This document shows, in pieces, positions 51,445-59,541 of a stretch of 64,000 nt of DNA. Position 1 is the stretch's first letter; each line of letters begins with the position of its first letter. Both the position numbers and the translations under genes were made by a program. Under the pieces are notes generated by a model, which had not been told where the DNA came from, did not search any database, and saw nothing but the letters and a program-made list of their open reading frames with translations. Origin of the DNA: JACKNG01 sp040220855 (GTDB lineage: Bacteria > Pseudomonadota > Gammaproteobacteria > Ga0077536); NCBI GenBank assembly GCA_040220855.1, contig JAVJVZ010000030.1, positions 26,156 through 90,155 of the forward strand, given 5' to 3'.

Positions 51445-52755
51445 TCATTCGCCGCTCTCGAAGACGAGCTTGCCGGCCGCCTCCTGCGCGCGGTAGCGAG
51501 CCTCGATGGCTGCCGGCAGCGTCGGCTTGCGGTCACCCGGGAACTTGTCGGGGTAGAGGTGCGGGCGCAGGAAGAAGGCTTCCGGGGAATCGATCACGGC
51601 CTGTGTCTTGAGTGGCTCCACCAGCCATTGCCGGCGCATGAACTCCGGCGTGAAGATCATCTGCTTTTCCTCGGCACTCCACTCGCGCAGGGTATGCGCG
51701 TCGTGGTTGCTGTAGCCAATCAGGTCGTGGTCGACGTTCCAGTACACGGTCATCAGCGCTGCATAGCCGAACTCACCACGCGCCGGGTTCTGTCGCTCGG
51801 CATTGCGCGACTCGATCATCATGAGACGGCCATTGGTGCCGTACTTCTCGCGCCGCAGCGGGTAGAAGGTGTGCTTGTCCAGCCACAGCACCAGGTAATC
51901 CTCGTTGTAATCGGGCAGCCATTCCGCCTTTGCCGTCGCCTTCACCACCCAGCACTCGATACCGCCGTCGGCCCGGTAGTGGGGGAAATCGTCGCCCATG
52001 GGGCGAATCGACCTGCTCTGGCGCTCGACGAACCCTGTGCCGGGGACGTTCAGCGTGATGGTCGGGCGCGTGGTCGGGAAGCGCACCGTCTCGTAGATCA
52101 CGTCGGTACCGAGCAGTTCCCATTCGAATTCCCACGGGTCGCGCCCGATGACATCGTCGAAGGTCTGCGAGTTGTCCGGAAAGCGCTGGTCGCGGCGCGG
52201 CTCGGGCTGGCGTCTCACGCGGCGCAGCTGCGGTGAGTAGACGAAGAAGTCCATCTTGGTGCGGAACTGCTTGTCCGTTCGGTAGGGCAGCCACAGTTGC
52301 TGGGCGCCTTCGTTCTCGGGCGGAAAGACGTCGTAGAGCATCCAGCGCGTGTAGATCTCGCCAGCCTCGCGATCGTGGATGTAGCCGAGCAGGCCCTCGC
52401 GTCCGCCGGTGTCGATGTAACTGACCGAGGCGCCCTGGTTGATGTAGCCGGAACCCGTGACGACACCGAAGACGTCGACGAGCGCATAGTCCCAGCGCGA
52501 GATATGCACGAACTCGGCCGAGCGGTAACCCATCTCCTCGGCAGTGTAGGGCGGCTCGAACGGGTAGGGCTCCGCCGGGATGTACGGCAGTTCGGTCGAA
52601 CGCGGCGTCGTGGTGCGCGAATCGAACAGCGCCTTGTCCGCCGCGCTCATCTCCGCGACCGTGCGCCACGTGCGCTCCTCGGCGGCCGCATCGGCGCCGA
52701 GGAGGAGCAACGCCCCGAGCAGCCAGGCGCCGGGCCCAGACAAGGTTGCGCACAC
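51445..52755 (-). CDS. DUF1329 family exported protein
   Basis: DUF1329 protein of about 436 aa, part of a family commonly next to DUF1302 outer-membrane proteins. After a signal peptide (WLLGALLLLGADAAA) come YPFEPPYTAEEMGYRSAEF, the WMLYDVFPPENEGAQQLWLP segment, DFFVYSPQLRRVRR, DVIGRDPWEFEWELLG and LWLDKHTFYPLRREKY. The start is uncertain: GTG 52755 gives a plausible signal peptide. A longer frame reaching 53010 would translate the GC-rich repeats at 52766-53000, which I regard as non-coding. Probable role: outer-membrane or lipid-related partner of the DUF1302 protein. Confidence 0.82.
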   Translation of the reverse strand: MCATLSGPGAWLLGALLLLGADAAAEERTWRTVAEMSAADKALFDSRTTTPRSTELPYIPAEPYPFEPPYTAEEMGYRSAEFVHISRWDYALVDVFGVVTGSGYINQGASVSYIDTGGREGLLGYIHDREAGEIYTRWMLYDVFPPENEGAQQLWLPYRTDKQFRTKMDFFVYSPQLRRVRRQPEPRRDQRFPDNSQTFDDVIGRDPWEFEWELLGTDVIYETVRFPTTRPTITLNVPGTGFVERQSRSIRPMGDDFPHYRADGGIECWVVKATAKAEWLPDYNEDYLVLWLDKHTFYPLRREKYGTNGRLMMIESRNAERQNPARGEFGYAALMTVYWNVDHDLIGYSNHDAHTLREWSAEEKQMIFTPEFMRRQWLVEPLKTQAVIDSPEAFFLRPHLYPDKFPGDRKPTLPAAIEARYRAQEAAGKLVFESGE

Positions 52756-52765
52756 GTATCGTCGG

Positions 52766-53000
52766 AGCGTCGCGAGCGAAGGTCTGCGGGGCGCGTGCGG
52801 CGCGCAGCGCTCGTCACGTTCCTCGAACGATGGAACCACGGCGCCCGGGTCATGGGGCAGATGCCGTTGAAGCGTCGCGAGCGAAGGGCTGCGGGGCGCG
52901 TGCGGCGCGCAGGAACCGCAGTTTACTTGCGGGTAAATGAGGATTCCGAGCACCGCACGCGCCCCGCAGACCGAGCGCAGCAGCTTCAACGGCATCTGCC
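52766..53000. repeat. Compound GC-rich repeat: direct copies plus inverted arms
   Basis: A 41-bp unit starting AGCGTCGCGAGCGAAGG occurs at 52766-52806 and again at 52871-52911, 105 bp apart, with one mismatch that I can see. The second copy also forms the left arm of an imperfect inverted repeat: GGCAGATGCCGTTGAAGC (52856-52873) and following bases pair with 52951-53000, which ends GCTTCAACGGCATCTGCC. The ~43-bp loop contains TTTACTTGCGGGTAAA. The right arm reaches the stop codon of the DUF1302 gene. This resembles a palindromic intergenic repeat or small non-autonomous element. Confidence 0.7.
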
Positions 53001-54547
53001 TAGAATTCATAGCTTAGTTCCCAACCTACGTTATCCCACTGGTCGTACTGCCCGTAGAAGTCGGTGGGGTCGCCGAAGTCGTAGCCGTTGTAGACGAGCT
53101 GTCCGCGCACGAACTGGGAGAACTTGTAGATCACGCGCAGCTTGGTCTTCAGGCCGCCCCAGTTGCTGTCGGGGCCGCCGATCAGTGGGAAGGCAGTGAA
53201 CTCGACACTCATGCGATCACGCGTGAAGGCGAAGGGGCGCGAGAAGAACACCACCGGGATGAAGCTCCACTCGTCGTTGAAACCGCCGCCGAAGCCGAAG
53301 CCGAGTTCCTCTTCGTGATCGATGGTCTGGTACCACGAGGGTTGCAGGATCACCGTGGTGCGCCCGGGCAACGCGAACTCGGCGGCGATTGCCGCGCGCA
53401 GCGTGTCGCGCTTGGTGGTGCCGTCGGTGGTGCTGCCAGCGAGCGCCGCGGCGCGCTTGCGGAAATCGTCGAAGCGCACGCCGTTGGTGTAGAGCGCCTC
53501 GAAGCGGAGCACGGTCGGCAGCGAGCCGACCAGCGGCACGTCCTGGAAGGTCAGCGCGTAGTCGGCGGTCACACCGGCGTGATGCACGCGTTCGTGGCGC
53601 GGTTCGATACGCAGCACGCGCTGGCCGTCGCGAACGGTAGTGCCCAGCACGTGACCGTGCGAGAACTTGTCCCAGGCATAGAAGTAGACGAAGCCGTAGG
53701 TCAGCGCACCGGCTGCCCGGTCGACACGGATGCCGTACTGGTGATCGCCGAAGTCCCCGGCCTCGGGGCGGCGCGCTGGCAGCATGACATCAGTGCTCGT
53801 CGGCGGCGCCAGCGGCGAGGCCCAGGGCGAGCCGGGCAGCGGCAGGCGGGCGTGCTCGAAATCGAAGACGTAGAGCAGCTGCACGGTGCTCTCGCCGAGA
53901 TGGAAGGTCGCGTTCGCCATCCAGGTCGGCAGCCGCCGCCATTCGTAATCCTCGGTCTCGAGCTGCACGAACTCGCGCCGGTCCATGGCATTGACGATAT
54001 CGATGAACTGGCCGTCCATCTTGCCCCAGGCGACCTGCTGCTTGCCGATCATGAGGTCGAAGCCGGGGCGACGCCAGCTGAGGTAGAGCTCACGCAGCAC
54101 GCGTTCGCCGGTGTGATAGAGCTCGGCGGTGCGATCGATGCTGTCGGCGAACAGCCCATCGGAATCCTGCCAGTCGTAGACGCCGTCGTAGAGCATGTGT
54201 GCAACGCCGCGCAGGTCGAGCCCGTCGGCGATGTGGTAGCCGGTCTCGAGTTCGAACAGGTTCTGCAACTGGGCGAAGCGGAAGTCCTTGTCGCGGAAGC
54301 CGACCTGGCCGTCGCCGTCGAGCATGACGTCGGACCACTGGCGAAAGAAGCCGCGGAAAGTGAGATCCGGCACGGCACGCTCGACCGGGCGCCGCACGTG
54401 TTTGCCGATGGGGTCGAAGCCGGCCATGGCGCGATCGAACTTCGACAGCAGGTCGCCGAGTTCGCCGGCCATCACCGGCATTGCCATCGCCCAGGCCAGG
54501 GTCAGGCACAGGTATGCCGGCACGCGCCGCGCAGAATAGTCGTTCAA
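53000..54547 (-). CDS. DUF1302 family outer-membrane protein
   Basis: A 515-aa exported protein with signal peptide (YLCLTLAWAMAMPVMAGE). It has the DUF1302 pattern: LTFRGFFRQWSDVML, YHIADGLDLRGVAHMLYDGV, VLRELYLSWRRPGFDLMIGK, then QVAWGKMDGQFIDIVNAMD and a C-terminus ending WELSYEF. The last residue is Phe and alternating aromatic strands are frequent, consistent with a beta-barrel. It precedes DUF1329 in the same direction, the usual pairing, with the repeat element between them. Genes of this pair often occur in loci for hydrophobic compound metabolism; the role is not proven. Confidence 0.85.
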   Translation of the reverse strand: MNDYSARRVPAYLCLTLAWAMAMPVMAGELGDLLSKFDRAMAGFDPIGKHVRRPVERAVPDLTFRGFFRQWSDVMLDGDGQVGFRDKDFRFAQLQNLFELETGYHIADGLDLRGVAHMLYDGVYDWQDSDGLFADSIDRTAELYHTGERVLRELYLSWRRPGFDLMIGKQQVAWGKMDGQFIDIVNAMDRREFVQLETEDYEWRRLPTWMANATFHLGESTVQLLYVFDFEHARLPLPGSPWASPLAPPTSTDVMLPARRPEAGDFGDHQYGIRVDRAAGALTYGFVYFYAWDKFSHGHVLGTTVRDGQRVLRIEPRHERVHHAGVTADYALTFQDVPLVGSLPTVLRFEALYTNGVRFDDFRKRAAALAGSTTDGTTKRDTLRAAIAAEFALPGRTTVILQPSWYQTIDHEEELGFGFGGGFNDEWSFIPVVFFSRPFAFTRDRMSVEFTAFPLIGGPDSNWGGLKTKLRVIYKFSQFVRGQLVYNGYDFGDPTDFYGQYDQWDNVGWELSYEF

Positions 54548-54751
54548 GCTGTCTCTCCCCTCGTGTCGCGTCGCGTTGTCGGCGAACAGCGTGCAACGCA
54601 GCGACCGGCGGTGCGAACGCCGGACGACTCGAACCTAGGGTCTGCCATGCAGGGGTGTCAAGTGAGCAGTGCCGTGCGCGTGCCTCGACGCGGGGCGTGC
54701 GCGGGCATCTCGTGCCGGTTGCGCACCAATTCGGAGCCCGGGTACGTGCGG

Positions 54752-54763
54752 TTAGTGCATAAA
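54752..54763 (+). promoter_or_regulatory. Conserved upstream activator motif, copy 1 (fmdA)
   Basis: TTAGTGCATAAA, identical to copies at 57022 and 62481. It starts 72 bp before the sigma-54 -24 element, the usual zone for an enhancer-binding protein. The region 54548-54916 otherwise holds no gene; it is shared with the divergent DUF1302 gene. Confidence 0.7.
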
Positions 54764-54823
54764 ACCCGCGCCGCCGTCCTGCGTTTTGCGTCAACCGTTT
54801 GATTGCGCGCCGGAAGCTGCGCT

Positions 54824-54839
54824 TGGCACGCGGCGTGCA
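54824..54839 (+). promoter_or_regulatory. Sigma-54 promoter of fmdA
   Basis: TGGCACG-CGGC-GTGCA matches the -24/-12 consensus (TGGCACG-N4-TTGCW) at all but one defined position, with GG and GC at the required spacing. The formamidase ATG lies 78 bp downstream. Confidence 0.75.
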
Positions 54840-54916
54840 ATGCGCTGCAGCAAAGCCGCTGCGGCGAGGTCCGGGCGCTCAATTGGACAGCACGAGAACC
54901 GATGTGGAGGGACACG

Positions 54917-56143
54917 ATGATTGAGACCTTGATCGAGGTTGACGTTAACAAGCCGGCCGAGGAGCAGGCGGACGTCATCCACAACCGCTGGCACCCGGAC
55001 ATCCCGATGGCTCGCCAGGTCAAGCCGGGCGACGAATTCCGCATCCAGTGCCTCGACTGGACCGGTGGCCAGATCGCGAACGACGACAGTGCCAACGACA
55101 TCCGCGACGTGGATCTCTCGAAGGTCCATTACCTGAGCGGCCCGATCGGCGTGGAAGGCGCCGAGCCGGGCGACCTGCTGGTGGTCGACATTCTCGACGT
55201 CGGCGTGTTGCCGGAATCCGCGTGGGGCTTCACCGGTTTCTTCGCGCGTGAGAACGGCGGCGGCTTCCTTACCGAGCATTACCCCGAGGCACGCAAGGCG
55301 ATCTGGGATTACAGCGGCATCTGGGCCTCGTCGCGTCACATTCCGCATGTGCGCTTTCCGGGCACGATGCATCCGGGACTGATCGGCTGTCTGCCGTCGG
55401 CTGAGCTCCTGTCGACCTGGAACAAGCGTGAGAAGGCGCTGGTCGACACCGACCCGACCCGCGTGCCCGAACTCGCCACGCTGCCCTACGCGCCGACCGC
55501 CGTGATGGGCGGCCTGAGTGGCTCTGCACGCGATGCCGCCGCCGCCGAAGCGGCGCGCACCGTGCCGCCACGCGAGCACGGCGGCAACTGCGACATCAAG
55601 AATCTTTCGCGTGGTTCGACGGTGTACTTCCCCGTCTACGTGAAGGGGGCCGGCCTGTCGATGGGTGACATCCACTTCTCCCAGGGTGACGGCGAGATTA
55701 CCTTCTGCGGCGCCATCGAGATGGCCGGTTACCTCGACATCCGCGTCAACCTGATCAAGGGCGGCATGGCGAAGTACGGCGTGGTCAATCCAATCTTCAA
55801 GCCTTCGAAGGTCGACCCGGATTACTCCGACTACCTCATCTTCGAGGGAATCTCCGTCGACGAAGACGGTAAGCAGTATTACCTCGATGCTCACGTGGCC
55901 TATCGCCGCGCCTGCCTCAACGCCATCGAGTACATGAAGAAATTCGGCTTCACCGGCGCGCAGGGCTACGCGATCCTCGGTACGGCGCCCGTCGAGGGCC
56001 ATATTAGCGGCATCGTCGACATCCCCAACGCCTGCGCCACGCTGTGGTTGCCGACCGGCATCTTCGACTTCGACATTTCACTCAGCGCTGACGGGCCCAA
56101 GCCGATCGATCTCGGCGGCAAGGACCTCGCCATCGCCACGTGA
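54917..56143 (+). CDS. fmdA: Formamidase/acetamidase (FmdA_AmdA family)
   Basis: Amidase hydrolysing formamide (and possibly other short-chain amides) to ammonia and the acid, 408 aa, the standard FmdA length. Signatures: HNRWHPDIPMARQVKPGDEF in part, LSGPIGVEGAEPGDLLVVDI in part, GTMHPGLIGCLPS, REHGGNCDIKNLSRGS and GDIHFSQGDGEI. The start ATG 54917 has GGAGGG upstream; longer frames run into the promoter. Transcription should be sigma-54 dependent. A strong terminator follows, separating it from fmdB. The downstream ABC transporter and porin are likely to supply its substrate, as in the Methylophilus fmd cluster. Confidence 0.95.
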   Translation: MIETLIEVDVNKPAEEQADVIHNRWHPDIPMARQVKPGDEFRIQCLDWTGGQIANDDSANDIRDVDLSKVHYLSGPIGVEGAEPGDLLVVDILDVGVLPESAWGFTGFFARENGGGFLTEHYPEARKAIWDYSGIWASSRHIPHVRFPGTMHPGLIGCLPSAELLSTWNKREKALVDTDPTRVPELATLPYAPTAVMGGLSGSARDAAAAEAARTVPPREHGGNCDIKNLSRGSTVYFPVYVKGAGLSMGDIHFSQGDGEITFCGAIEMAGYLDIRVNLIKGGMAKYGVVNPIFKPSKVDPDYSDYLIFEGISVDEDGKQYYLDAHVAYRRACLNAIEYMKKFGFTGAQGYAILGTAPVEGHISGIVDIPNACATLWLPTGIFDFDISLSADGPKPIDLGGKDLAIAT

Positions 56144-56170
56144 TTGGGTGCTTCTCCGTGATGACCTCCT

Positions 56171-56197
56171 GCCGGCCTTCGGGCCGGCTCCTTTTTT
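56171..56197 (+). terminator. Rho-independent terminator after fmdA
   Basis: GCCGGCC (56171-56177) and GGCCGGC (56182-56188) form a perfect 7-bp stem around a TTCG tetraloop, followed two bases on by a run of T (56192-56197). It ends the fmdA transcript or attenuates read-through into fmdB. Confidence 0.9.
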
Positions 56198-56221
56198 GTG
56201 CCTAGTCGAGGGAAAGCCAGC

Positions 56222-56557
56222 ATGCCCATGTACGAATATGCCTGTCCCGATCATGGTGTAACGAGTGAGTTCCGCGCGATTGCCGCGCGCGACCAGCCGG
56301 TGGCCTGTCCAGCATGCGGCGGTGCCGCGGCGCGGGTGGTCTCGGCTCCGCGCCTGCAGGTGATGTCCGCAGTCAATCGCAGCGCATGGGAACGTAACGA
56401 GAAGAGTGCGCACGAGCCGCGCCGCGCGGCGCGCTCGAGCTGCGGCCACGTGCATCGCCACGGCGAGTCGTGCAGTGCGCGCAAGGCGCCGCAGCCCGCC
56501 ACGCCTGCACTCAAGCAGGGCAGTCCGGGCGGACGCCCCTGGATGCTCGGACACTGA
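56222..56557 (+). CDS. fmdB: FmdB-type zinc-ribbon regulatory protein
   Basis: A 111-aa protein whose N-terminus MPMYEYACPDHG, followed by VACPACGGAAARVVSAP, is the FmdB zinc ribbon (CxxHG...CxxC). FmdB proteins are named from the formamidase regulatory gene of Methylophilus. The C-terminal half is basic with His/Cys (SCGHVHRHGESCSA), a possible second metal site. Start ATG 56222 lies just after the terminator; the upstream GAGGGAAAGCC-like stretch includes AGGG for ribosome binding. Exact regulatory mechanism is unknown. Confidence 0.88.
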   Translation: MPMYEYACPDHGVTSEFRAIAARDQPVACPACGGAAARVVSAPRLQVMSAVNRSAWERNEKSAHEPRRAARSSCGHVHRHGESCSARKAPQPATPALKQGSPGGRPWMLGH

Positions 56558-56665
56558 GACCGGGCGGCGTCGCCGCCGCCATCACGGCAGGTGCGTGGAA
56601 AGACCTGCCGCTGACCGCGCAGCGGCGCGGTGCCCGGCCGACCCAACGAGGGAGCGAGAACGGCC

Positions 56666-57025
56666 GTGAGAAACTACAAGAACGATCACCGCAATCCGCG
56701 CCGGCTGCGTTATGGCTGGAAGCTGACGCAGTCCGGACACATCACCATCGATCCTGCGCAGCGCGCCTGCGTCTACTTCATCCTGGCCTGGCGTCGCGAC
56801 GGACGCACCTTGCAGCAAATCTGTGATGCACTCGATGCGGGCGGCTGGCCGGCCCCGCGGCAGGGCCGCTGGTACTGCGCGACGGTGCGCAAAATCATCG
56901 AGCAGAACGCCGCCCTGTACGCCGTGCTGCCGCGCGTACCGCGTTCGTCACAGGCCCCGTGCACCGACACTCGCCGCGTTGTGGACCCTATGCACCAAGG
57001 CGTCCGCGAGGTCGCCGAGGTTTAG
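56666..57025 (+). CDS. Small protein resembling the helical recombinase domain
   Basis: A 119-aa protein (GTG start 56666, GGGAG about 12 bp before). The core YFILAWRRDGRTLQQICDAL then DAGGWPAPRQGRWYCATVRKIIEQN resembles the DNA-binding recombinase domain of large serine recombinases, where LNxxGxPtPxGxxWxxxtVxxIL is typical. There is no resolvase catalytic domain, and no truncated remnant of one upstream. It may be a free-standing DNA-binding protein or a fragment of an old mobile element. Its stop codon TAG lies inside the upstream activator motif for the ABC transporter operon. Confidence 0.5.
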   Translation: MRNYKNDHRNPRRLRYGWKLTQSGHITIDPAQRACVYFILAWRRDGRTLQQICDALDAGGWPAPRQGRWYCATVRKIIEQNAALYAVLPRVPRSSQAPCTDTRRVVDPMHQGVREVAEV

Positions 57026-57033
57026 TGCATAAA
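57022..57033 (+). promoter_or_regulatory. Conserved upstream activator motif, copy 2 (urtA)
   Basis: TTAGTGCATAAA, identical to the fmdA and porin copies, starting 73 bp before the -24 element. It overlaps the stop codon of the preceding small gene. Confidence 0.7.
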
Positions 57034-57094
57034 CGCCGCCTGCGGCGCCGCGCTTGGCTCGAATTCTCCAAGGAAAACAGTAGATAAGCATCTC

Positions 57095-57110
57095 TGGCAC
57101 GCTTACTGCA
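57095..57110 (+). promoter_or_regulatory. Sigma-54 promoter of the ABC transporter operon
   Basis: TGGCACG-CTTA-CTGCA: perfect -24 heptamer, -12 with one deviation (C for T), correct spacing. The substrate-binding protein gene starts 46 bp downstream. Confidence 0.8.
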
Positions 57111-57155
57111 CTGCAGCATCGGGGTTTTTCTCCAGTGCATTTCCAAGGAGCAAAC

Positions 57156-58379
57156 ATGGGTAAGAAATTCATTTTCCGCAGGCTCGGGCTCGTTGCCGCG
57201 CTCGCTGCCACGATGGCGGCAACGGCGGCCGAGTATCCGACCTCCGAGGTCAACACGACCGGCCTCGCGGTGACCGACGACACGGTCACTGTCGGCATTC
57301 TCCACTCCGTGACCGGCACGATGGCGATTTCCGAATCGGGCTCTGTCGAGGCCGAGAAGCTCGCCATCAAGCAGATCAACGATATGGGCGGGGTTCTCGG
57401 GCGCAAGATCGAGATCATCCAGGAGGACGGTGCGAGCGACTGGCCGACCTTCGCCGAGAAGGCCAAGAAGCTCCTCGTCAACGACAAGGTCGCCGCGGTC
57501 ATGGGGTGCTGGACGTCGGCCTCGCGCAAGGCCGTGTTGCCGGTGTTCGAGAAAGAGAACGGCATGCTCTACTACCCGACCTTCTACGAAGGCCTCGAGC
57601 AGTCGAAGAACGTCATCTACACCGGGCAGGAGGCGACGCAGCAGATCATCGCCGGTCTCGACTGGGTGGCGAAGGAGAAGGGTGCGAAGACCTTCTACCT
57701 GATCGGCTCCGACTACATCTGGCCGCGCACGTCGAACAAGATCGCGCGTAAGCACATCGAGAACGTGCTCAAGGGCAAGGTCGTCGGCGAGGAGTACTAC
57801 CCCCTCGGACATACCAACTTCGGCTCGCTGATCAACAAGATCAAGCTGAAGAAGCCCGACGTGATCTACTCCATCGTGGTCGGTGGTTCCAACGTGTCCT
57901 GGTACAAGCAGCTCAAGGCTGCGGGCATCACCTCGGACAAGTGGACGCTGCTCACCATTTCGGTCACCGAGGACGAGCTGCTCGGTATCGGCGGCGAGAA
58001 CGCCGAGGGCTTCTACGCGGCGATGAAGTACTTCCAGAGTCTCGATAACGAGAACAACAAGAAGTTCGTTGCCGAGTTCAAGAAGATGTGGGGCGACGAC
58101 AGCGTCATCGGTGACGTCACCCAGGCCGCCTACCTCGGTCCCTGGCTGTGGAAGCTCGCGGTGGAGAAGGCCGGCAGCTTCGACATCGACAAGATCGCGG
58201 TCGCCTCGAACGGGATCGAGTTCACCGGTGCGCCCGAAGGATACGTGCGCATCCACGACTCCAACCACCACCTGTGGAGCAAGACCCGTGTCGGCAAGAT
58301 CCTCAAGAACGGTCAGTTCGAGGTGATTTACGAGTCCGACCTGGTCGAGCCGGACCCGTTCCCGGAAGGCTACCAGTAA
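57156..58379 (+). CDS. urtA: Urea/short-chain amide ABC transporter substrate-binding protein
   Basis: Periplasmic binding protein of the UrtA/FmdD family, 407 aa. A signal peptide (LGLVAALAATMAATAAE) is followed by VTVGILHSVTGTMAISE, GGVLGRKIEIIQEDGASDWP in part, MGCWTSASRKAVLPVFE and YPTFYEGLEQSKNVIYTG, all close to UrtA. The start ATG 57156 has AAGGAG. It leads a five-gene ABC operon under a sigma-54 promoter. Urea versus formamide/acetamide specificity is not decidable here; co-regulation with fmdA favours amides. A 184-bp gap to the permease holds no gene. Confidence 0.9.
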   Translation: MGKKFIFRRLGLVAALAATMAATAAEYPTSEVNTTGLAVTDDTVTVGILHSVTGTMAISESGSVEAEKLAIKQINDMGGVLGRKIEIIQEDGASDWPTFAEKAKKLLVNDKVAAVMGCWTSASRKAVLPVFEKENGMLYYPTFYEGLEQSKNVIYTGQEATQQIIAGLDWVAKEKGAKTFYLIGSDYIWPRTSNKIARKHIENVLKGKVVGEEYYPLGHTNFGSLINKIKLKKPDVIYSIVVGGSNVSWYKQLKAAGITSDKWTLLTISVTEDELLGIGGENAEGFYAAMKYFQSLDNENNKKFVAEFKKMWGDDSVIGDVTQAAYLGPWLWKLAVEKAGSFDIDKIAVASNGIEFTGAPEGYVRIHDSNHHLWSKTRVGKILKNGQFEVIYESDLVEPDPFPEGYQ

Positions 58380-58563
58380 GCAACCCGCGGGCCTGACGCG
58401 GTCCGCACGACGGGGGTGACCGGGACGCTGCCAGCCGGCGCCCCCCTTCATGCCGCCGCACCCGCGCGGTGCCTGGCGGTCAACGCCGGCGCGCGCCGGA
58501 CGAGCGCGGCAACGCCGCCTGCAGTGCGGCGCATCGACAGCGAATTAACGACGAGGACGGGAC

Positions 58564-59490
58564 ATGTTTGAGGGATATACGGCAAGCGAGCTCGGCGCAA
58601 TCTTCGCCATGCAGGGCTTCTCGGGGCTGAGCCTATTCTGCGTCTTCCTGCTGATGGCGCTTGGCCTCGCCATCATCTTCGGCCAGATGCAGGTCATCAA
58701 CATGGCGCATGGCGAATTCCTCACCATCGGCGCCTACACCACCTACATGCTGTCGACGATCGCCGAGCAGTACGCCCCCTGGTTCATGGACTACTACTTC
58801 TTTCTCGCCATCGCGCTCGGTTTCGTGATCGCGTTCGTGGTCGGCTGGCTGGTCGAGTTCTCGATGATCCGCTTCCTCTACAAGCGGCCGCTCGACACCC
58901 TGCTCGCGACCTGGGGCCTGTCGCTGATCATGCAGCAGTTCTTCCGCTCCACCTTTGGTGCACGCGAAGTCAGCCCGACGCTGCCCGACTGGCTGCTCGG
59001 CTCCTACCAGCTCACCGAAATGACCGAGATCCCGATCAACGGCATGCTGGTCGTGACCATCACCGCCGCGCTCACCGTGGCCGTGTTCTTCCTGCTGTTC
59101 CGCTCGCGCTGGGGCCTCAAGGTGCGTGCGACCACGCAGAATCGCGTGATGGCGGGCGCCGCCGGTATCAACACCGCACGCGTCGACCGCAATACCTTCG
59201 CGCTCGGGTGCGGCATCGCGGGCGTTGCCGGTGCGGTGTTCACCACCATCGCTTCGACCGGCCCGACGTCCGGTTCGCTGTATATCGTCGACACCTTCCT
59301 GGTCGTCGTGTTCGGCGGCGCGGCGAGCCTGTTCGGCACCATCGCCTCGGCGTTCTCGATTGCACAGGCGCAGTCGATCCTCGAGTTCTTCCTGACCGGA
59401 TCGATGGCCAAGGTGATCACGCTTACCGCGGTCATCGGCATCCTCATGCTGCGTCCCGAAGGGCTGTTCTCCATCCGCGTGCGCAAGTGA
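58564..59490 (+). CDS. urtB: ABC transporter permease UrtB/LivH type
   Basis: A 308-aa inner-membrane permease of the branched-chain amino acid/urea (HAAT) class with about eight hydrophobic segments. Family features: LGLAIIFGQMQVINMAHGEF, LLATWGLSLIMQQFFR, VRATTQNRVMAGAAGIN and FGGAASLFGTIASA. The Q-M-x-V-I-N-M-A-H-G-E stretch is typical of UrtB. It pairs with UrtC to form the channel. Confidence 0.9.
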   Translation: MFEGYTASELGAIFAMQGFSGLSLFCVFLLMALGLAIIFGQMQVINMAHGEFLTIGAYTTYMLSTIAEQYAPWFMDYYFFLAIALGFVIAFVVGWLVEFSMIRFLYKRPLDTLLATWGLSLIMQQFFRSTFGAREVSPTLPDWLLGSYQLTEMTEIPINGMLVVTITAALTVAVFFLLFRSRWGLKVRATTQNRVMAGAAGINTARVDRNTFALGCGIAGVAGAVFTTIASTGPTSGSLYIVDTFLVVVFGGAASLFGTIASAFSIAQAQSILEFFLTGSMAKVITLTAVIGILMLRPEGLFSIRVRK

Positions 59491-59541
59491 GCCCGGTGAC
59501 GCGCCAGAACCCAATTCTCGCAAGAGGTTAAGCAAGCAGAC

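Noticed and set aside
52756..53010. N-terminal extension of the DUF1329 protein up to 53010
   Set aside because: The extra ~85 codons translate the GC-rich direct repeats, overlap the stop of the DUF1302 gene and contain no family sequence; a signal peptide begins at the GTG 52755.
56666..57025. Complete serine recombinase or insertion sequence
   Set aside because: No catalytic resolvase domain, no terminal repeats and no target duplication were seen; only the helical DNA-binding part resembles a recombinase.
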